Source: JAKZRT01 sp965247915 (GTDB lineage: Bacteria; Pseudomonadota; Alphaproteobacteria; Rhodobacterales; Rhodobacteraceae). Taken from it: DNA of 64,000 nucleotides. Position 1 is the first letter of the stretch. Each line of letters starts with the position of its first letter. The notes below the pieces were generated by a model that searched no databases, had not been told where the DNA came from, and saw only the letters and a program-made list of their open reading frames with translations. Location: assembly GCA_965247915.1 (NCBI GenBank), contig OZ252048.1, positions 1,178,001 to 1,242,000 on the forward strand. The letters run 5' to 3'. Below, piece after piece: positions 1-8,139 of the stretch. The translations under genes were made by a program, and so were the position numbers.

Positions 1-422
1 ATAACGTTGCCGTAAGCGCTGGTCTCGTTCGACGAGCCCATGGCGAACTCGTCCATGTTCAGCTTGCCCAGCATCACCGCGCCGGCCTCGAAAAGCTTCG
101 CGGTGACGGTGGATTCGTACTCGGGTCTGAACCCCTCCAGAATGCGGCTGGCGGCCTGACTGGGCACCCCGCGCGTGCAAAACAGGTCTTTGATCCCAAG
201 CGGAATGCCACATATATCAGGCGCATCGCCAGCCCTCAGCCGCGCGTCCGCCGCCGCCGCCTGCGCACGCGCAATCTCGGGCGTGTGGTGGACAAAGGCA
301 TTCAGCGCGCGCGCGGCCTCGACTTCCGCCAGACAGGCCTCGGTCAGGTCAGCCGCGCTCAGATCACCGGCGCGCAGCCGGTCGCGGGCTTCGGCAATTG
401 TCAGGTCGGGCAGATCGCTCAT
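1..422 (-). CDS. gatA: Glutamyl-tRNA(Gln) amidotransferase subunit A, 5' part only
   Basis: This is the first 140 codons or so of GatA; the gene runs off the left edge of the window. GatA is the amidase subunit of GatCAB, which converts Glu-tRNA(Gln) or Asp-tRNA(Asn) to the correctly amidated form in the cytoplasm. The visible part has the amidase-signature start, including the catalytic-lysine segment GIPLGIKDLFCTRG and the stretch GKLNMDEFAMGSSNETSAYG typical of GatA. The start codon overlaps the gatC stop codon (ATGA overlap at 419-422), so the two are translationally coupled. The Ser-cisSer part of the catalytic triad lies outside the window. The gatC neighbour makes GatA far more likely than another amidase. 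Confidence 0.95.
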   Translation of the reverse strand, partial: MSDLPDLTIAEARDRLRAGDLSAADLTEACLAEVEAARALNAFVHHTPEIARAQAAAADARLRAGDAPDICGIPLGIKDLFCTRGVPSQAASRILEGFRPEYESTVTAKLFEAGAVMLGKLNMDEFAMGSSNETSAYGNV

Positions 423-706
423 TCCACCACCTTGGGCACCGCAAAAAACCCCTCGCGTGCGTCCGGGGCGTTCGACAATATTCTTTCCGGATGACCGCCA
501 TCGGTCACCGCATCGGCGCGGCGCTTCAGTCGCGTGGGCGTTACGCTGACCATCGGTTCGACACCTTCGACATCGACTTCGTTCAACTGCTCGATGAACC
601 CCAGGATCGCGTTGAATTCACCCGCCAGCGCCGGCAGATTTTCGTCTTCAACGCGGATGCGGGCCAGATGCGCGATCCGGCGGGCGGTTTCGGTGTCAAT
701 CGACAT
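419..706 (-). CDS. gatC: Asp/Glu-tRNA amidotransferase subunit C
   Basis: This 95-residue protein is the small subunit of the GatCAB transamidosome, which wraps around and stabilises GatA. The sequence begins MSIDTETARRIAHLARIRV and contains the GatC core pattern EFNAILGFIEQLNEVDVEGV followed by a Pro/Thr-rich segment and a C-terminal LSNAPDAREGFFAVPKVVE, which is the family's conserved tail. The length matches the family (about 95 residues). It lies directly upstream of gatA with overlapping stop and start codons. An EAL-domain gene lies 89 bases upstream in the same direction and is unlikely to be functionally linked. Confidence 0.97.
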   Translation of the reverse strand: MSIDTETARRIAHLARIRVEDENLPALAGEFNAILGFIEQLNEVDVEGVEPMVSVTPTRLKRRADAVTDGGHPERILSNAPDAREGFFAVPKVVE

Positions 707-795
707 GTTTGATCTCTGGTCGGCGGTGCGGTTTTCCGGGTCGGTCAGCCTTTAGCGCTGCACCGCGCGGGCCGCAAGCAAATGGCGTTGTGGCG

Positions 796-2232
796 CTAGC
801 CGCTTTTGCTGGCGCCTGCGGCATCACCTGCCGCCATGTTGCCGTCGATCCAGCGGTCGACCAGAACGTTCAACTCCAGCGGACGATCACACAGGTAGCC
901 CTGCATCAGATCACAGCCGAGCTCGCGCAGCACCTTGGCCTGATGAGGCGTCTCGACCCCCTCGGCGATCACCGACTGACGCAATGAATGACCCAGCACC
1001 GTTATCGCCCGGATCAGGTCGCGGTTTGGGTCATCCTTTTCCAGCCGGGTGACAAAACTGCTGTCGATCTTCAGGGTCTGAAGCGGCATGTGTCTGAGAT
1101 TGCTAAGTGACGAATAGCCGGTGCCAAAATCGTCGAGTGCTGTCGAGAACCCCGCCTCGTTCAGCAGATCGAGCCGAAAGGCCGACAGTTCGGGATCGTC
1201 GACGATCACGCTTTCGGTCAGCTCTATCTCGATCCGTTCGGTGGCGATATTGCGGGAATAAAAGGCGTCGATCACTTCGGGAATAAACGTCGGCGCCTGC
1301 AGTTGCAGGGGCGAGAAATTGATCGAAACGCACAACCGGGGCGTCCGGATCAGATCGTCGCATATCAAGTTGAATATTTGCTGCCCGACGTCGATAATCA
1401 GTCCTGATTTTTCGGCGACGGCGATGAATTTCTCGGGCGGGACCCGCCCTATGATGTCCGACGTCCAGCGCGCCAGCGCCTCGGCCTTAACCATCTTTCC
1501 GGTCTGTGCATCGACAATCGGCTGATAACGAATGGAAAACTCGCCGCCCCTGCTCAACGCGTGACGCAGTGCATCTTCGATCAACTTGCCCTCGCGGCGA
1601 TTGGTCTCGATCGTGTTGTCATAGACCACTGGCGAAGCGATCCGGTGCTGTTTGCCGTGGTACATCGCCAGATCGGCCTGCTGAACCAGCTCGGTCACCG
1701 CGCTGTGGCCCGCGCTCCAGACCGCATAGCCCTGCGCCACCGAGACCTTGAACGGGTGACCTTGCAAATTGAACGGAGTATCCATCCGCTCGCGGATCAA
1801 TATCCCCAAGTCGCGGACCCGACGCTCGGCATCGGCGCGGTCAACCACCACGACGAATTCATCGCCGCCAATTCGGCGCTGGAGCAAGTAGAGAACGCTG
1901 TCGGCGCGGACAAAGCCATGGGAATTGTCTGGAAAGGTTATTCCGCTCGAAAACCGCCGCAGCGCCCCGCCAAGTTCGGCCGACACCGGTGCGCCCTCGC
2001 TGAAAGCGGCGGGTACGTTGCCGGGATCGAATGCAAACACCGAAGCCGGCTGGGAGGGGCGTTGTGTATACCGCTCCAGCGCGGTCTGGACCATTGCATG
2101 CGATCGCAAAAGCGCGTCGTAATTCACCGCGCGCGCCATCCATAAAACGGTGCCGCAAATCAGGATAAATAGAAGAACAAGCGGGACAACGGACAAAAGT
2201 GTCGCGCGCTTGGGCTGGAAGGTGGTTGTCAT
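796..2232 (-). CDS. Membrane-anchored EAL-domain c-di-GMP phosphodiesterase with a degenerate GGDEF half
   Basis: A predicted 478-residue inner-membrane protein that should hydrolyse cyclic di-GMP. There is one N-terminal membrane segment (about residues 11-33), then a shortened GGDEF region, then a complete EAL domain. The GGDEF motif itself is present (IGGDEFVVVV, residues 121-130), but the usual 60-80 residues before it, which hold the metal-binding Asp and the GTP-binding loop, are missing or replaced by a short non-matching stretch, so cyclase activity is not expected. The EAL half keeps the active-site set: AEALARW, SINFS, ELTESV, DDFGTGYSSL, LKID, AEGVET and MQGYL. I chose the ATG at 2232 (MTTTFQPKR) because it places a normal signal-anchor at the N-terminus; the frame is open 48 codons further upstream. 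It diverges from mipZ, with about 250 bp of shared regulatory space. Confidence 0.85.
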   Translation of the reverse strand: MTTTFQPKRATLLSVVPLVLLFILICGTVLWMARAVNYDALLRSHAMVQTALERYTQRPSQPASVFAFDPGNVPAAFSEGAPVSAELGGALRRFSSGITFPDNSHGFVRADSVLYLLQRRIGGDEFVVVVDRADAERRVRDLGILIRERMDTPFNLQGHPFKVSVAQGYAVWSAGHSAVTELVQQADLAMYHGKQHRIASPVVYDNTIETNRREGKLIEDALRHALSRGGEFSIRYQPIVDAQTGKMVKAEALARWTSDIIGRVPPEKFIAVAEKSGLIIDVGQQIFNLICDDLIRTPRLCVSINFSPLQLQAPTFIPEVIDAFYSRNIATERIEIELTESVIVDDPELSAFRLDLLNEAGFSTALDDFGTGYSSLSNLRHMPLQTLKIDSSFVTRLEKDDPNRDLIRAITVLGHSLRQSVIAEGVETPHQAKVLRELGCDLMQGYLCDRPLELNVLVDRWIDGNMAAGDAAGASKSG

Positions 2233-2483
2233 CGTCCGTCCATGGCGTGAAATTACTGAACAACACCTAAACCGCCCATACTTCGCGAGGGTTAAGGGCG
2301 CTTCGGGCGAAAGAGAAAAATTTATCGACCCGCTAAATTCCGTCGCCACCGAGAGGCCGGCGGAAAATAGGCGCACAATCGCATTTCTTGCGCTTTTATT
2401 GCGTCCGCACCCAGCATATAGTGGGCTAAGCCCCGCAAGAAGGCCCGCAAGAAGGGACGACAGGCAAACTCAAGGAAACCATT

Positions 2484-3296
2484 GTGGCGCATATTATTGT
2501 TGTCGGGAACGAAAAGGGCGGATCAGGCAAATCCACCATCTCGATGCATATCGCCACCGCGCTCGCCCGCATTGGCCACAAAGTCGGGCTTTTGGATTTG
2601 GATCTGCGGCAGCAATCGCTTGCCCGCTATGTCGAAAACCGCAATGCGACCTGCGCGCGTGAGGGCGTTACGCTGCCGAAGCCCGAATACCGTCCGCTGC
2701 CTATCGTCGAACCGTCCGATCTGGGACCAGGCGAAAATGTTCAGGATCACCGCCTTTCGGTGGCCGTCGCCGGGATGGAGGCGCGCAGTAATTTCATCCT
2801 GATCGATTGTCCCGGCTCGCATACCAGGCTCAGCCAGATCGCGCATTCGCTGGCGGACACGCTGGTCACACCGCTGAACGACAGCTTTATCGACTTCGAT
2901 CTTCTGGCCCGCATCGACCATGCGACGAACAAGGTCACCGGCCCCTCGGTCTATTCGGAAATGGTCTGGCACGCGCGCCAGTTGCGCGCCCAGGCCGGGC
3001 TGCCGCCGATCGACTGGGTGGTCATGCGCAACCGGCTGGGCGCCCAGCACATGCACAACAAGAAAAAGCTGGGCGACGCGCTCGATGACCTTGCAAAACG
3101 CATCGGCTTTCGCGTCGTGCCCGGGTTCAACGAGCGCATCATTTTTCGCGAGCTATTTCCACGCGGGCTGACGCTTTTGGACCTGCGCGATCTGGGTGTT
3201 GTCGGGCAAATGAACATCTCGAACGTCGCCGCGCGGCAGGAAATGCGCGCGTTGATAAAAGCGCTGCGTCTGCCAGGTGTCGAGGTCAATATCTGA
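2484..3296 (+). CDS. mipZ: Division-site positioning ATPase MipZ
   Basis: A 270-residue ParA/MinD-superfamily ATPase. In alphaproteobacteria MipZ binds ParB at the poles, forms a gradient and inhibits FtsZ polymerisation, so that division occurs at mid-cell. The deviant Walker A motif is clear (GNEKGGSGKST, residues about 8-18), followed by LLDLDLRQQSLARYVENR, FILIDCPG, the MipZ-specific TPLNDSFIDFDLL, and WVVMRNRL. The C-terminal NERIIFRELFPRGLTLLDL and ARQEMRAL match MipZ rather than generic ParA proteins. The length fits the family. The start is GTG at 2484, 7-8 bases after AAGGA; no ATG fits better. It is a single gene, divergent from the EAL gene and convergent with the IS110 transposase. 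Confidence 0.95.
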   Translation: MAHIIVVGNEKGGSGKSTISMHIATALARIGHKVGLLDLDLRQQSLARYVENRNATCAREGVTLPKPEYRPLPIVEPSDLGPGENVQDHRLSVAVAGMEARSNFILIDCPGSHTRLSQIAHSLADTLVTPLNDSFIDFDLLARIDHATNKVTGPSVYSEMVWHARQLRAQAGLPPIDWVVMRNRLGAQHMHNKKKLGDALDDLAKRIGFRVVPGFNERIIFRELFPRGLTLLDLRDLGVVGQMNISNVAARQEMRALIKALRLPGVEVNI

Positions 3297-3335
3297 GCCA
3301 TTGGGTTTGCACCGCGTTGCATGCGTCGCCTCGGG

Positions 3336-3356
3336 GCGAGGGGCGCTGCCCCTCGC
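3336..3356. terminator. GC-rich perfect hairpin downstream of mipZ
   Basis: A 9-bp perfect stem (GCGAGGGGC / GCCCCTCGC) with a 3-nt loop lies 40 bases after the mipZ stop. There is no T-run, so it is not a textbook intrinsic terminator; it may end mipZ transcription or be a Rhodobacterales-type palindromic intergenic repeat. Confidence 0.45.
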
Positions 3357-3376
3357 GCTCCCCGGAGCAACAGTGT

Positions 3377-4330
3377 TTATATTGCGTAGAATTTCTGATC
3401 GCGTTCCATTGCATTCAGGGTAACGACCATTTTTCGCATGACGGCGGTGATGGCCAGTTTGGGTGGTTTTCCTGCATCGACGAGCCGCTGGTAGAGGGCA
3501 GAGAACGGGGTTCTTTTGGCGCGTGTCGCCGACAGCGCCGCCATGTAGAGGGTATTTCGCAGGTCTTTTCGCCCGCCGCGGCACACCCGTTTGCCACGCC
3601 AGCGACCGCTTTGCCGCGCGAACGGTGCCACGCCGACCAGAGCGGCGATTTCCCCGCGTGTGACGCGGCCGAGCTCGGGAAGCCCGGCAATCATCGCCGC
3701 ACTGGTGACCGCCCCGATCCCGGGAAGGCTGGTCAGGCGGCGGGCGCGATTGCGCCAGGCCGTGTCCGCTTCGATCAGGGCATTGATCTGCGCGTCCAGC
3801 GCCCTGATATCGGCCTCCAACCGGGTCAGTGCGTGGCGGATCATGGCGCGGATATCTTCAAACGCGGCTTGTTTGAGCTGGCATTTTTCGGCAATGCGGC
3901 GGGTCAGAAGCGCCCGCCGTCGCGTGGTCAAAGCCTTGATGTAGCGCTGACCTGCTGGCTCATCGAGGCTTGGTGCGGGGCGCATCCGCTGGCCGAACAG
4001 CGCCAGAATATAGGCATCGATCCGGTCGGTCTTGGCCAGTTGCCCGCCTGCATAGGCGAATTGCCGGACCCGCTGGGGCAGCAGCCGCGCCACCGGAACT
4101 CCGGCGCCCTGAAGGGCCTCATACAGCGCCGATTCATAGCCGCCACTGGCCTCCAGAACGACGAGCTCAGGCGATGTTCCGGCCAACTTCTCAAGCAGCA
4201 TCGCATGGCCCTGCGGCGTGTTCGGCAAACTGAAATGACGCTCGCTGTCGCCCTGCAACAGGCAAATGTCCAGGCCGTCCCGCGAAATGTCGCATCCCGC
4301 GAAGTAAGGTGTTAAGGTCACGTTATCCAT
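3377..4330 (-). CDS. IS110-family transposase (RuvC-like DEDD recombinase)
   Basis: A 317-residue transposase. The N-terminal DEDD (RuvC-like) domain shows the acidic residues in YFAGCDISRDGLDI, VLEASGGYE and AKTDRIDAYILA. A central coiled region follows, then the C-terminal Transposase_20 domain with the helix-hairpin-helix LTSLPGIGAVTSAAMIAGLP and the ALVGVAPFARQSG segment that carries the serine nucleophile. The frame is intact and of usual length (300-350 residues), so it could be active. I chose the ATG at 4330 (MDNVTLTPYF); the upstream 14 codons are unlike the family. A known feature of the family is that it uses a structured 'bridge RNA' from the element's own end to choose donor and target; see the non-coding segment just upstream. 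Confidence 0.93.
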   Translation of the reverse strand: MDNVTLTPYFAGCDISRDGLDICLLQGDSERHFSLPNTPQGHAMLLEKLAGTSPELVVLEASGGYESALYEALQGAGVPVARLLPQRVRQFAYAGGQLAKTDRIDAYILALFGQRMRPAPSLDEPAGQRYIKALTTRRRALLTRRIAEKCQLKQAAFEDIRAMIRHALTRLEADIRALDAQINALIEADTAWRNRARRLTSLPGIGAVTSAAMIAGLPELGRVTRGEIAALVGVAPFARQSGRWRGKRVCRGGRKDLRNTLYMAALSATRAKRTPFSALYQRLVDAGKPPKLAITAVMRKMVVTLNAMERDQKFYAI

Positions 4331-4488
4331 CCTTATCTGCGGCCTTGGCGACAACAGCGCCGGGCCAGTCAACAGTTCGGTTTGGGTGGTTACCCAAGGG
4401 GCTGGGGACCCGGCTCCCAGACGACCTCAAAGCGGGTCAAGTATTTGCCGGCCTCCCGCCCGCCAACAAAATAGCAGACCGCGGACAG
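4331..4488 (-). ncRNA. Candidate IS110 bridge-RNA region
   Basis: This 158-nt non-coding segment lies immediately upstream of the IS110 transposase start, which is where IS110-subgroup elements such as IS621 encode their bridge RNA. On the minus strand it can form several stem-loops, for example TTGGGT-AACC-ACCCAA and CTGGG-(9 nt)-CCCAG. The location is known family biology; that this copy makes such an RNA is inference. The IS5 element inserted at 4489-4492 may have cut off its 5' part. Confidence 0.3.
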
Positions 4489-4492
4489 ATAA

Positions 4493-5761
4493 GGGCACCT
4501 CTATAAATTGCATCTGGCGTGAACGCGCTGTAGATTTGCAGGATGATGCGGCGGAGGGATGGCAGTCATGGCACAGATGGGCTTTTTTGATCTTTCAGAT
4601 CGTTACGAGAGCCTGGATGCGAAGAAGGACCCGCTGGTCGAGATCAATGCAGTTGTACCGTGGGAAGAGTTCCGCCCGCTTCTGGAGCAGGTCTGGCGCA
4701 AGCCTGAAAGTGAGCGGAAATCACGCGCGGGGCGCAAGCCGATGGACGCGGTACTGATGTTCAAAACCCTGGTTCTGAGCGCGCTTTACAACCTTTCGGA
4801 CGATCAGGTCGAATACCAGATCCGGGACCGGCTTTCGTTTATGCGTTTTCTGGGTCTTGGTCTTGGTGACCGGGTGCCGGACGCAAAGACCGTGTGGCTG
4901 TATCGCGAGGCGCTGGCGCAGGCGGGCAAGGTGGATGATTTGTTCAAACTCTTTGACGGACATCTGGCGCGGCAGGGCTACATTGCACGGGGCGGCCAGA
5001 TACTGGACGCGTCCATCGTGCCGGTGCCGCGCAACCACAACACGCGCGCGGAAAACGCGGCGATCAAGGGTGGCGAGGTGCCGGAAGACTGGGAAAACAA
5101 GCCTGCCAAGCGATCACAGAAGGACGTTGATGCACGCTGGACCAAAAAGCACGGCAAAAGCCACTATGGCTACAAGAACCATGTGAATGTCGATCGTAAG
5201 CACAAACTGATCCGGCGCTATCACGTCACGGGCGCTGCCGTTCACGACAGCCAGGTGGTGGACGAGTTGCTGATGCGCGGCAACACCGCCTCCAGGGTCT
5301 GGGCAGATGCGGCCTACCGGTCGGAAGAAATCGAGGCGAAGCTCAGGGCGAGAGGACTGACAAGCCGCATCCACCGCAAGGGCAAACGGGGCAGGCCTCT
5401 GACCGAACAGGCAATGAAAAGCAACAGGACGAAATCCTCGGTTCGTGTCCGTGTCGAGCATGTGTTCGGCGCGCAGGCGAACGACATGGGTGGCACGCTG
5501 GTGCGAACCATCGGTCTGGCGCGGGCCAGGGCCAGGATCGGGATGAAGAACCTTGCCTACAACATCCGGCGGCTTGGCCAGTTGCACCGCCTAAACCCAT
5601 TCCCGGTATGAAAACACGAGGATGCTGTGGCGATCTGCGCCACCAATGCCCGGCGCGGATTAAGGATCGAGACTGACCACCTAAAACCCAGCGTGCCGAT
5701 GGCCGATAGAACCGAAATCAGGCATAATATGCCCTCAGAATGTCAATAAATCGAGGTGCCC
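4493..5761 (+). mobile_element. IS5-family element with complete ends
   Basis: The left end begins GGGCACCTC at 4493 and the right end finishes GAGGTGCCC at 5761, an exact 9-bp inverted repeat with further AT-rich similarity inside. The 4-bp sequence ATAA flanks it on both sides (4489-4492 and 5762-5765), a target duplication. The total length is 1269 bp with one intact transposase gene, so the copy looks whole and recent. Confidence 0.92.
4559..5611 (+). CDS. IS5-family DDE transposase
   Basis: A transposase of about 350 residues. An N-terminal DUF772-type DNA-binding region (around GRKPMDAVLMFKTLVLSALY and the RLSFMRFLGL segment) is followed by the DDE catalytic domain with GQILDASIVPVP (first Asp), RVWADAAYRSEE (second Asp) and RVRVEHVFGAQ (Glu). 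The frame is open from end to end inside intact inverted repeats. There are alternative starts at 4568 (MAQMGFF) and 4577 (MGFFDLS); GGAGG at 4553-4557 favours 4568. Expression is probably driven from a promoter inside the left end. Confidence 0.93.
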   Translation: MAVMAQMGFFDLSDRYESLDAKKDPLVEINAVVPWEEFRPLLEQVWRKPESERKSRAGRKPMDAVLMFKTLVLSALYNLSDDQVEYQIRDRLSFMRFLGLGLGDRVPDAKTVWLYREALAQAGKVDDLFKLFDGHLARQGYIARGGQILDASIVPVPRNHNTRAENAAIKGGEVPEDWENKPAKRSQKDVDARWTKKHGKSHYGYKNHVNVDRKHKLIRRYHVTGAAVHDSQVVDELLMRGNTASRVWADAAYRSEEIEAKLRARGLTSRIHRKGKRGRPLTEQAMKSNRTKSSVRVRVEHVFGAQANDMGGTLVRTIGLARARARIGMKNLAYNIRRLGQLHRLNPFPV

Positions 5762-5799
5762 ATAAGTATTTATGGAAATGTGATGGCTGGGTTTTCGGT

Positions 5800-6069
5800 C
5801 TATCCCTCGACTTCGTAAGGCAGAACCCCGCGCCGGTTGGGGTCGATGACCAGCCGCCGTTCAAGCGGCGGCACTGAACGCTGGTGGCAACCCACGCGCT
5901 CGCAGATGCGGCAGGATATTCCAATTGGTTCAAAGGCCTGCGGGTTGGTCAAGTCCAGCCCGTCGCCGTAGACCAGATCGCCCGCATGCCGAACCTCGCA
6001 CCCAAGTGCTATGGCAAACCGGCGTACCGGCGCGTGGAAACTGCCACCGGGTTTCGCCACATCGCGCTC
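5800..6069 (-). pseudogene. pccR: pccR, 3' part, separated from its 5' part by IS630
   Basis: These 90 codons encode the C-terminus of a short-chain fatty acyl-CoA regulator (ScfR family, here PccR): KPGGSFHAPVRRFAIALGCE, then the conserved cysteine-containing ISCRICERVGCHQR and an intact stop at 5800-5802. If the IS630 element and one copy of the TA target are removed, the 5' part (7128-8117) joins this part in frame as ...YLCL-ERDVAKPGG..., so the two pieces were one gene. See the 5' part for function. Confidence 0.9.
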
Positions 6070-7129
6070 TAAAGCGGTTTGCGTTTGATGTGAATCGAAA
6101 GGGGATTCCCAAAGTGTTGTTTGTCTGATTCATTTCCCGTGAGGAGGTGGAGCATGGGCAAACCGTATTCTTTGGATCTTCGGCAGCGGATATGCGGGTA
6201 TATTGCGGCCGGAAACTCTTGTCGCGCTGCGGGGCGGGTTTATGGCGTCAGTGCAGCGACGGCGGTGCGTTATGCGGCGGATCAACGTGAGCGGGGCGAG
6301 GTCACACCCAAGCCACAGGGCAGGCCAGCGGGCCGGTTTGGCAAGCTGGCACCGCATGCGGGTTTCCTGATCGAGATTGTCCGGGCTGAACCGGACATAA
6401 CATTGCAGGAACTTGCGGGTGCGCTTGCGGAGACGCACGGCGTGAGCGTTCAGCTCTCCTCAATCCACCGGGCTCTGGAACGCGCAGGGTTTTCATATAA
6501 AAAAAGGACTTGTCGCGCAGGAACGTGACCGGCCCGCCCTGCATAAGGCGCGAAGGGAATGGATCAGCCGCCGCCAGCCGCGCATGCGCGCCGAACCGCA
6601 CAGGCTGGTATTCATCGATGAAACCGCCGTCAAAACCAACCTCACCCGGTTGCGCGGGCGCAGCTTCAGGGGTGAGCGGCTTTATGGCACCGCACCCTTT
6701 GGAAAATGGGGCACGCAGACCTTCATCGCCGGGCTGACCCATAACGCGCTGATTGCACCCTGGGTGATCAGCGGCGCAATGGATGGATCGGCGTTCGAGA
6801 CTTATATCGAGACCCAGCTTGCGCCTGCGCTGGACCCTGGAACTGTGGTCATTCTCGACAATCTTTCCACCCACAAAAGCCACCGCGCGGCACAGGCGTT
6901 GAGGGCGCGCGGATGCTGGTTCTTGTTCCTGCCACCCTACTCCCCGGATCTTAACCCGATCGAAATGGCGTTCTCAAAGTTGAAAGCTCACCTGCGAAGG
7001 GTTGGAGCAAGAACCTTCGATGCCCTCTTTGACGCCCTCAGCGACATTTGTGATCTCTTCGACCCAGACCAATGCTGGAACTTCCTCAAGGCCGCGGGAT
7101 ATGCCTCAGATTAAATGCAATATGCTTTA
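6070..7129 (+). mobile_element. IS630-family element inserted in pccR
   Basis: The ends are related inverted repeats: TAAAGCGGTTTGCGTTT on the left and, on the complementary strand of the right end, TAAAGCATATTGCATTT. It is flanked by a duplicated TA (6070-6071 and 7128-7129), the IS630/Tc1-mariner hallmark. Precise removal restores the pccR frame, which confirms the boundaries. The length is about 1060 bp and it carries a two-frame transposase. Confidence 0.92.
6154..7114 (+). CDS. IS630-family transposase in two frames joined at an A7 run
   Basis: The first frame (6154-6528, about 124 residues) is the helix-turn-helix half starting MGKPYSLDLRQRICGYIAAG. The second frame (open before 6584 and ending at 7114) is the DDE half with VFIDETAVKTN, VILDNLSTHK and YSPDLNPIEMAFSKLK supplying D, D and E. 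The halves meet at seven A residues (6499-6505, in the codons for SYKK). Continuing in the +1 frame gives SYKKGLVAQERDRP, which matches the family linker, so a +1 (or -2) slip on the A-run would yield a full-length protein of about 320 residues. This may be programmed slippage or a disabling indel; the other IS630 in the window behaves the same way. AGGAGG lies shortly upstream of the ATG. Confidence 0.85.
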
Positions 7130-8117
7130 GGCAGAGGTACCGCACCCCGTCGGGGGTTTCGGCCAGCTGGCGCAGGAACCGCCCCGGCGTCTCGAATGCG
7201 CGATGCACGTTCCACAACGGGCAGGCGCCGCCGAACCGGGCAAACTGCAACCGCGTCGCCGAGTGCCGCTTGGTGATCGTGCCGGCCTGATCGACCACAA
7301 CGAAGAAAAACGGGATGCCCCGCAAGCCTGGCCGCTGAAGCGTCGAGAGGAGGTGCGCCACCTGTTCGACCGAGGCCCCAAACCGGGTCGCCAACAGTTC
7401 GAGATCATGGCGCACCTCGGCCGCTGAGGCGTGCAGATGGGAATAGGGCAAAAGCGCGGCCCCGGCGAAATAGTTCGCCAACCCGATCTTGGCAATGGCG
7501 CGCGCCTCGTCCGACTGGAACCGCGCTAGGTCCAGCGTTGCCTCCAAAAGCTCGCCTTGGGTGATCAGCGCGACCTGGTGCAGAAGCTGGAAACGCCGCG
7601 TCGCGGGGGCTGATTTCGCCGACAAGGTCAGGATCTTTGACGCTACATCATAATCGCGGATTGGCGCATCGTTCTGCCGGCGCAAGACCACGCCTTCCTC
7701 TTGCAATGCCGCCACCGCCCGGTCGCCGATGTCGGCGGGCGCGCCGGGCTTGCTGGCAAAGCGTTCGGCGGCGCGATCAACGCTGTCGATGTAATTGTCG
7801 CAGTAGTGGAAAAAATCGCGCACCTCTTCCCACGGCGACGGTTTGGCGCGCGCCTCGTCGCGCCCCAGCGCCTCGTCCAGCGACGCCAGCGCCTCGTGGC
7901 TTTGCCGGTAAGCGCGGTGCAATTCGAGAAACGAACGCGCCAGCGTCGGCGCATTGGCCGCCACCAGCCGCAGATCGGCCAGCGGGGCTTCGCCCGCGCC
8001 GAAGACCGGGTCGGCTAGCGCCTCGCCCAGTTTTTCGGCAAAGGCCTTCTGCGTCAGCGCGAGGCCCGTCCGAATTTCACGAAGTTTGGTTCCGGCGTAA
8101 AGTTTTTGCGTGGCCAT
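7128..8117 (-). pseudogene. pccR: pccR, 5' part: XRE/ScfR-type regulator of propionyl-CoA carboxylase, disrupted
   Basis: PccR proteins sense short-chain acyl-CoA status and control pccB transcription. This part starts MATQKLYAGTKLREIRTGLA with the first helices of an XRE helix-turn-helix, but after AFAEKLG it jumps straight to EALADPVFGAG. Family members have about 45-50 residues there (the rest of the helix-turn-helix, including the recognition helix), so an internal in-frame deletion has removed the DNA-contacting part. The IrrE/ImmA-like and DUF2083 regions follow (RRFQLLHQVALITQGE, ANYFAGAALLPYSHLHASA, GIPFFFVVVDQAGTITKRHSA), and the frame is cut by IS630 at 7128. Rejoined, the protein would be 419 residues against about 465 in the family. 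With both lesions it should not function. The name rests on family features plus the nearby pccB. Confidence 0.88.
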
Positions 8118-8139
8118 GGCGGCGCTTACTATGCGATTT

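Larger units (their letters stand above)
3370..4488 (-). mobile_element. IS110-family insertion sequence (ends approximate)
   Basis: The element consists of an IS110 transposase and flanking non-coding ends. IS110 elements lack long terminal inverted repeats and target duplications, so the ends cannot be fixed by eye; I bracket them by the hairpin after mipZ on one side and the IS5 target site on the other. The longer non-coding end (from 4331) lies upstream of the transposase start, as in the IS110 subgroup rather than IS1111. It sits in the convergent space between mipZ and the pccR remnant. Confidence 0.6.

Noticed and set aside
3336..3356. Rho-independent terminator of mipZ
   Set aside because: The stem is strong, but no T-run follows on either strand, so I list it only as a hairpin with modest confidence.
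3317..4315. 332-codon plus-strand frame opposite the IS110 transposase
   Set aside because: The minus strand encodes a full DEDD transposase; the plus frame is its shadow.
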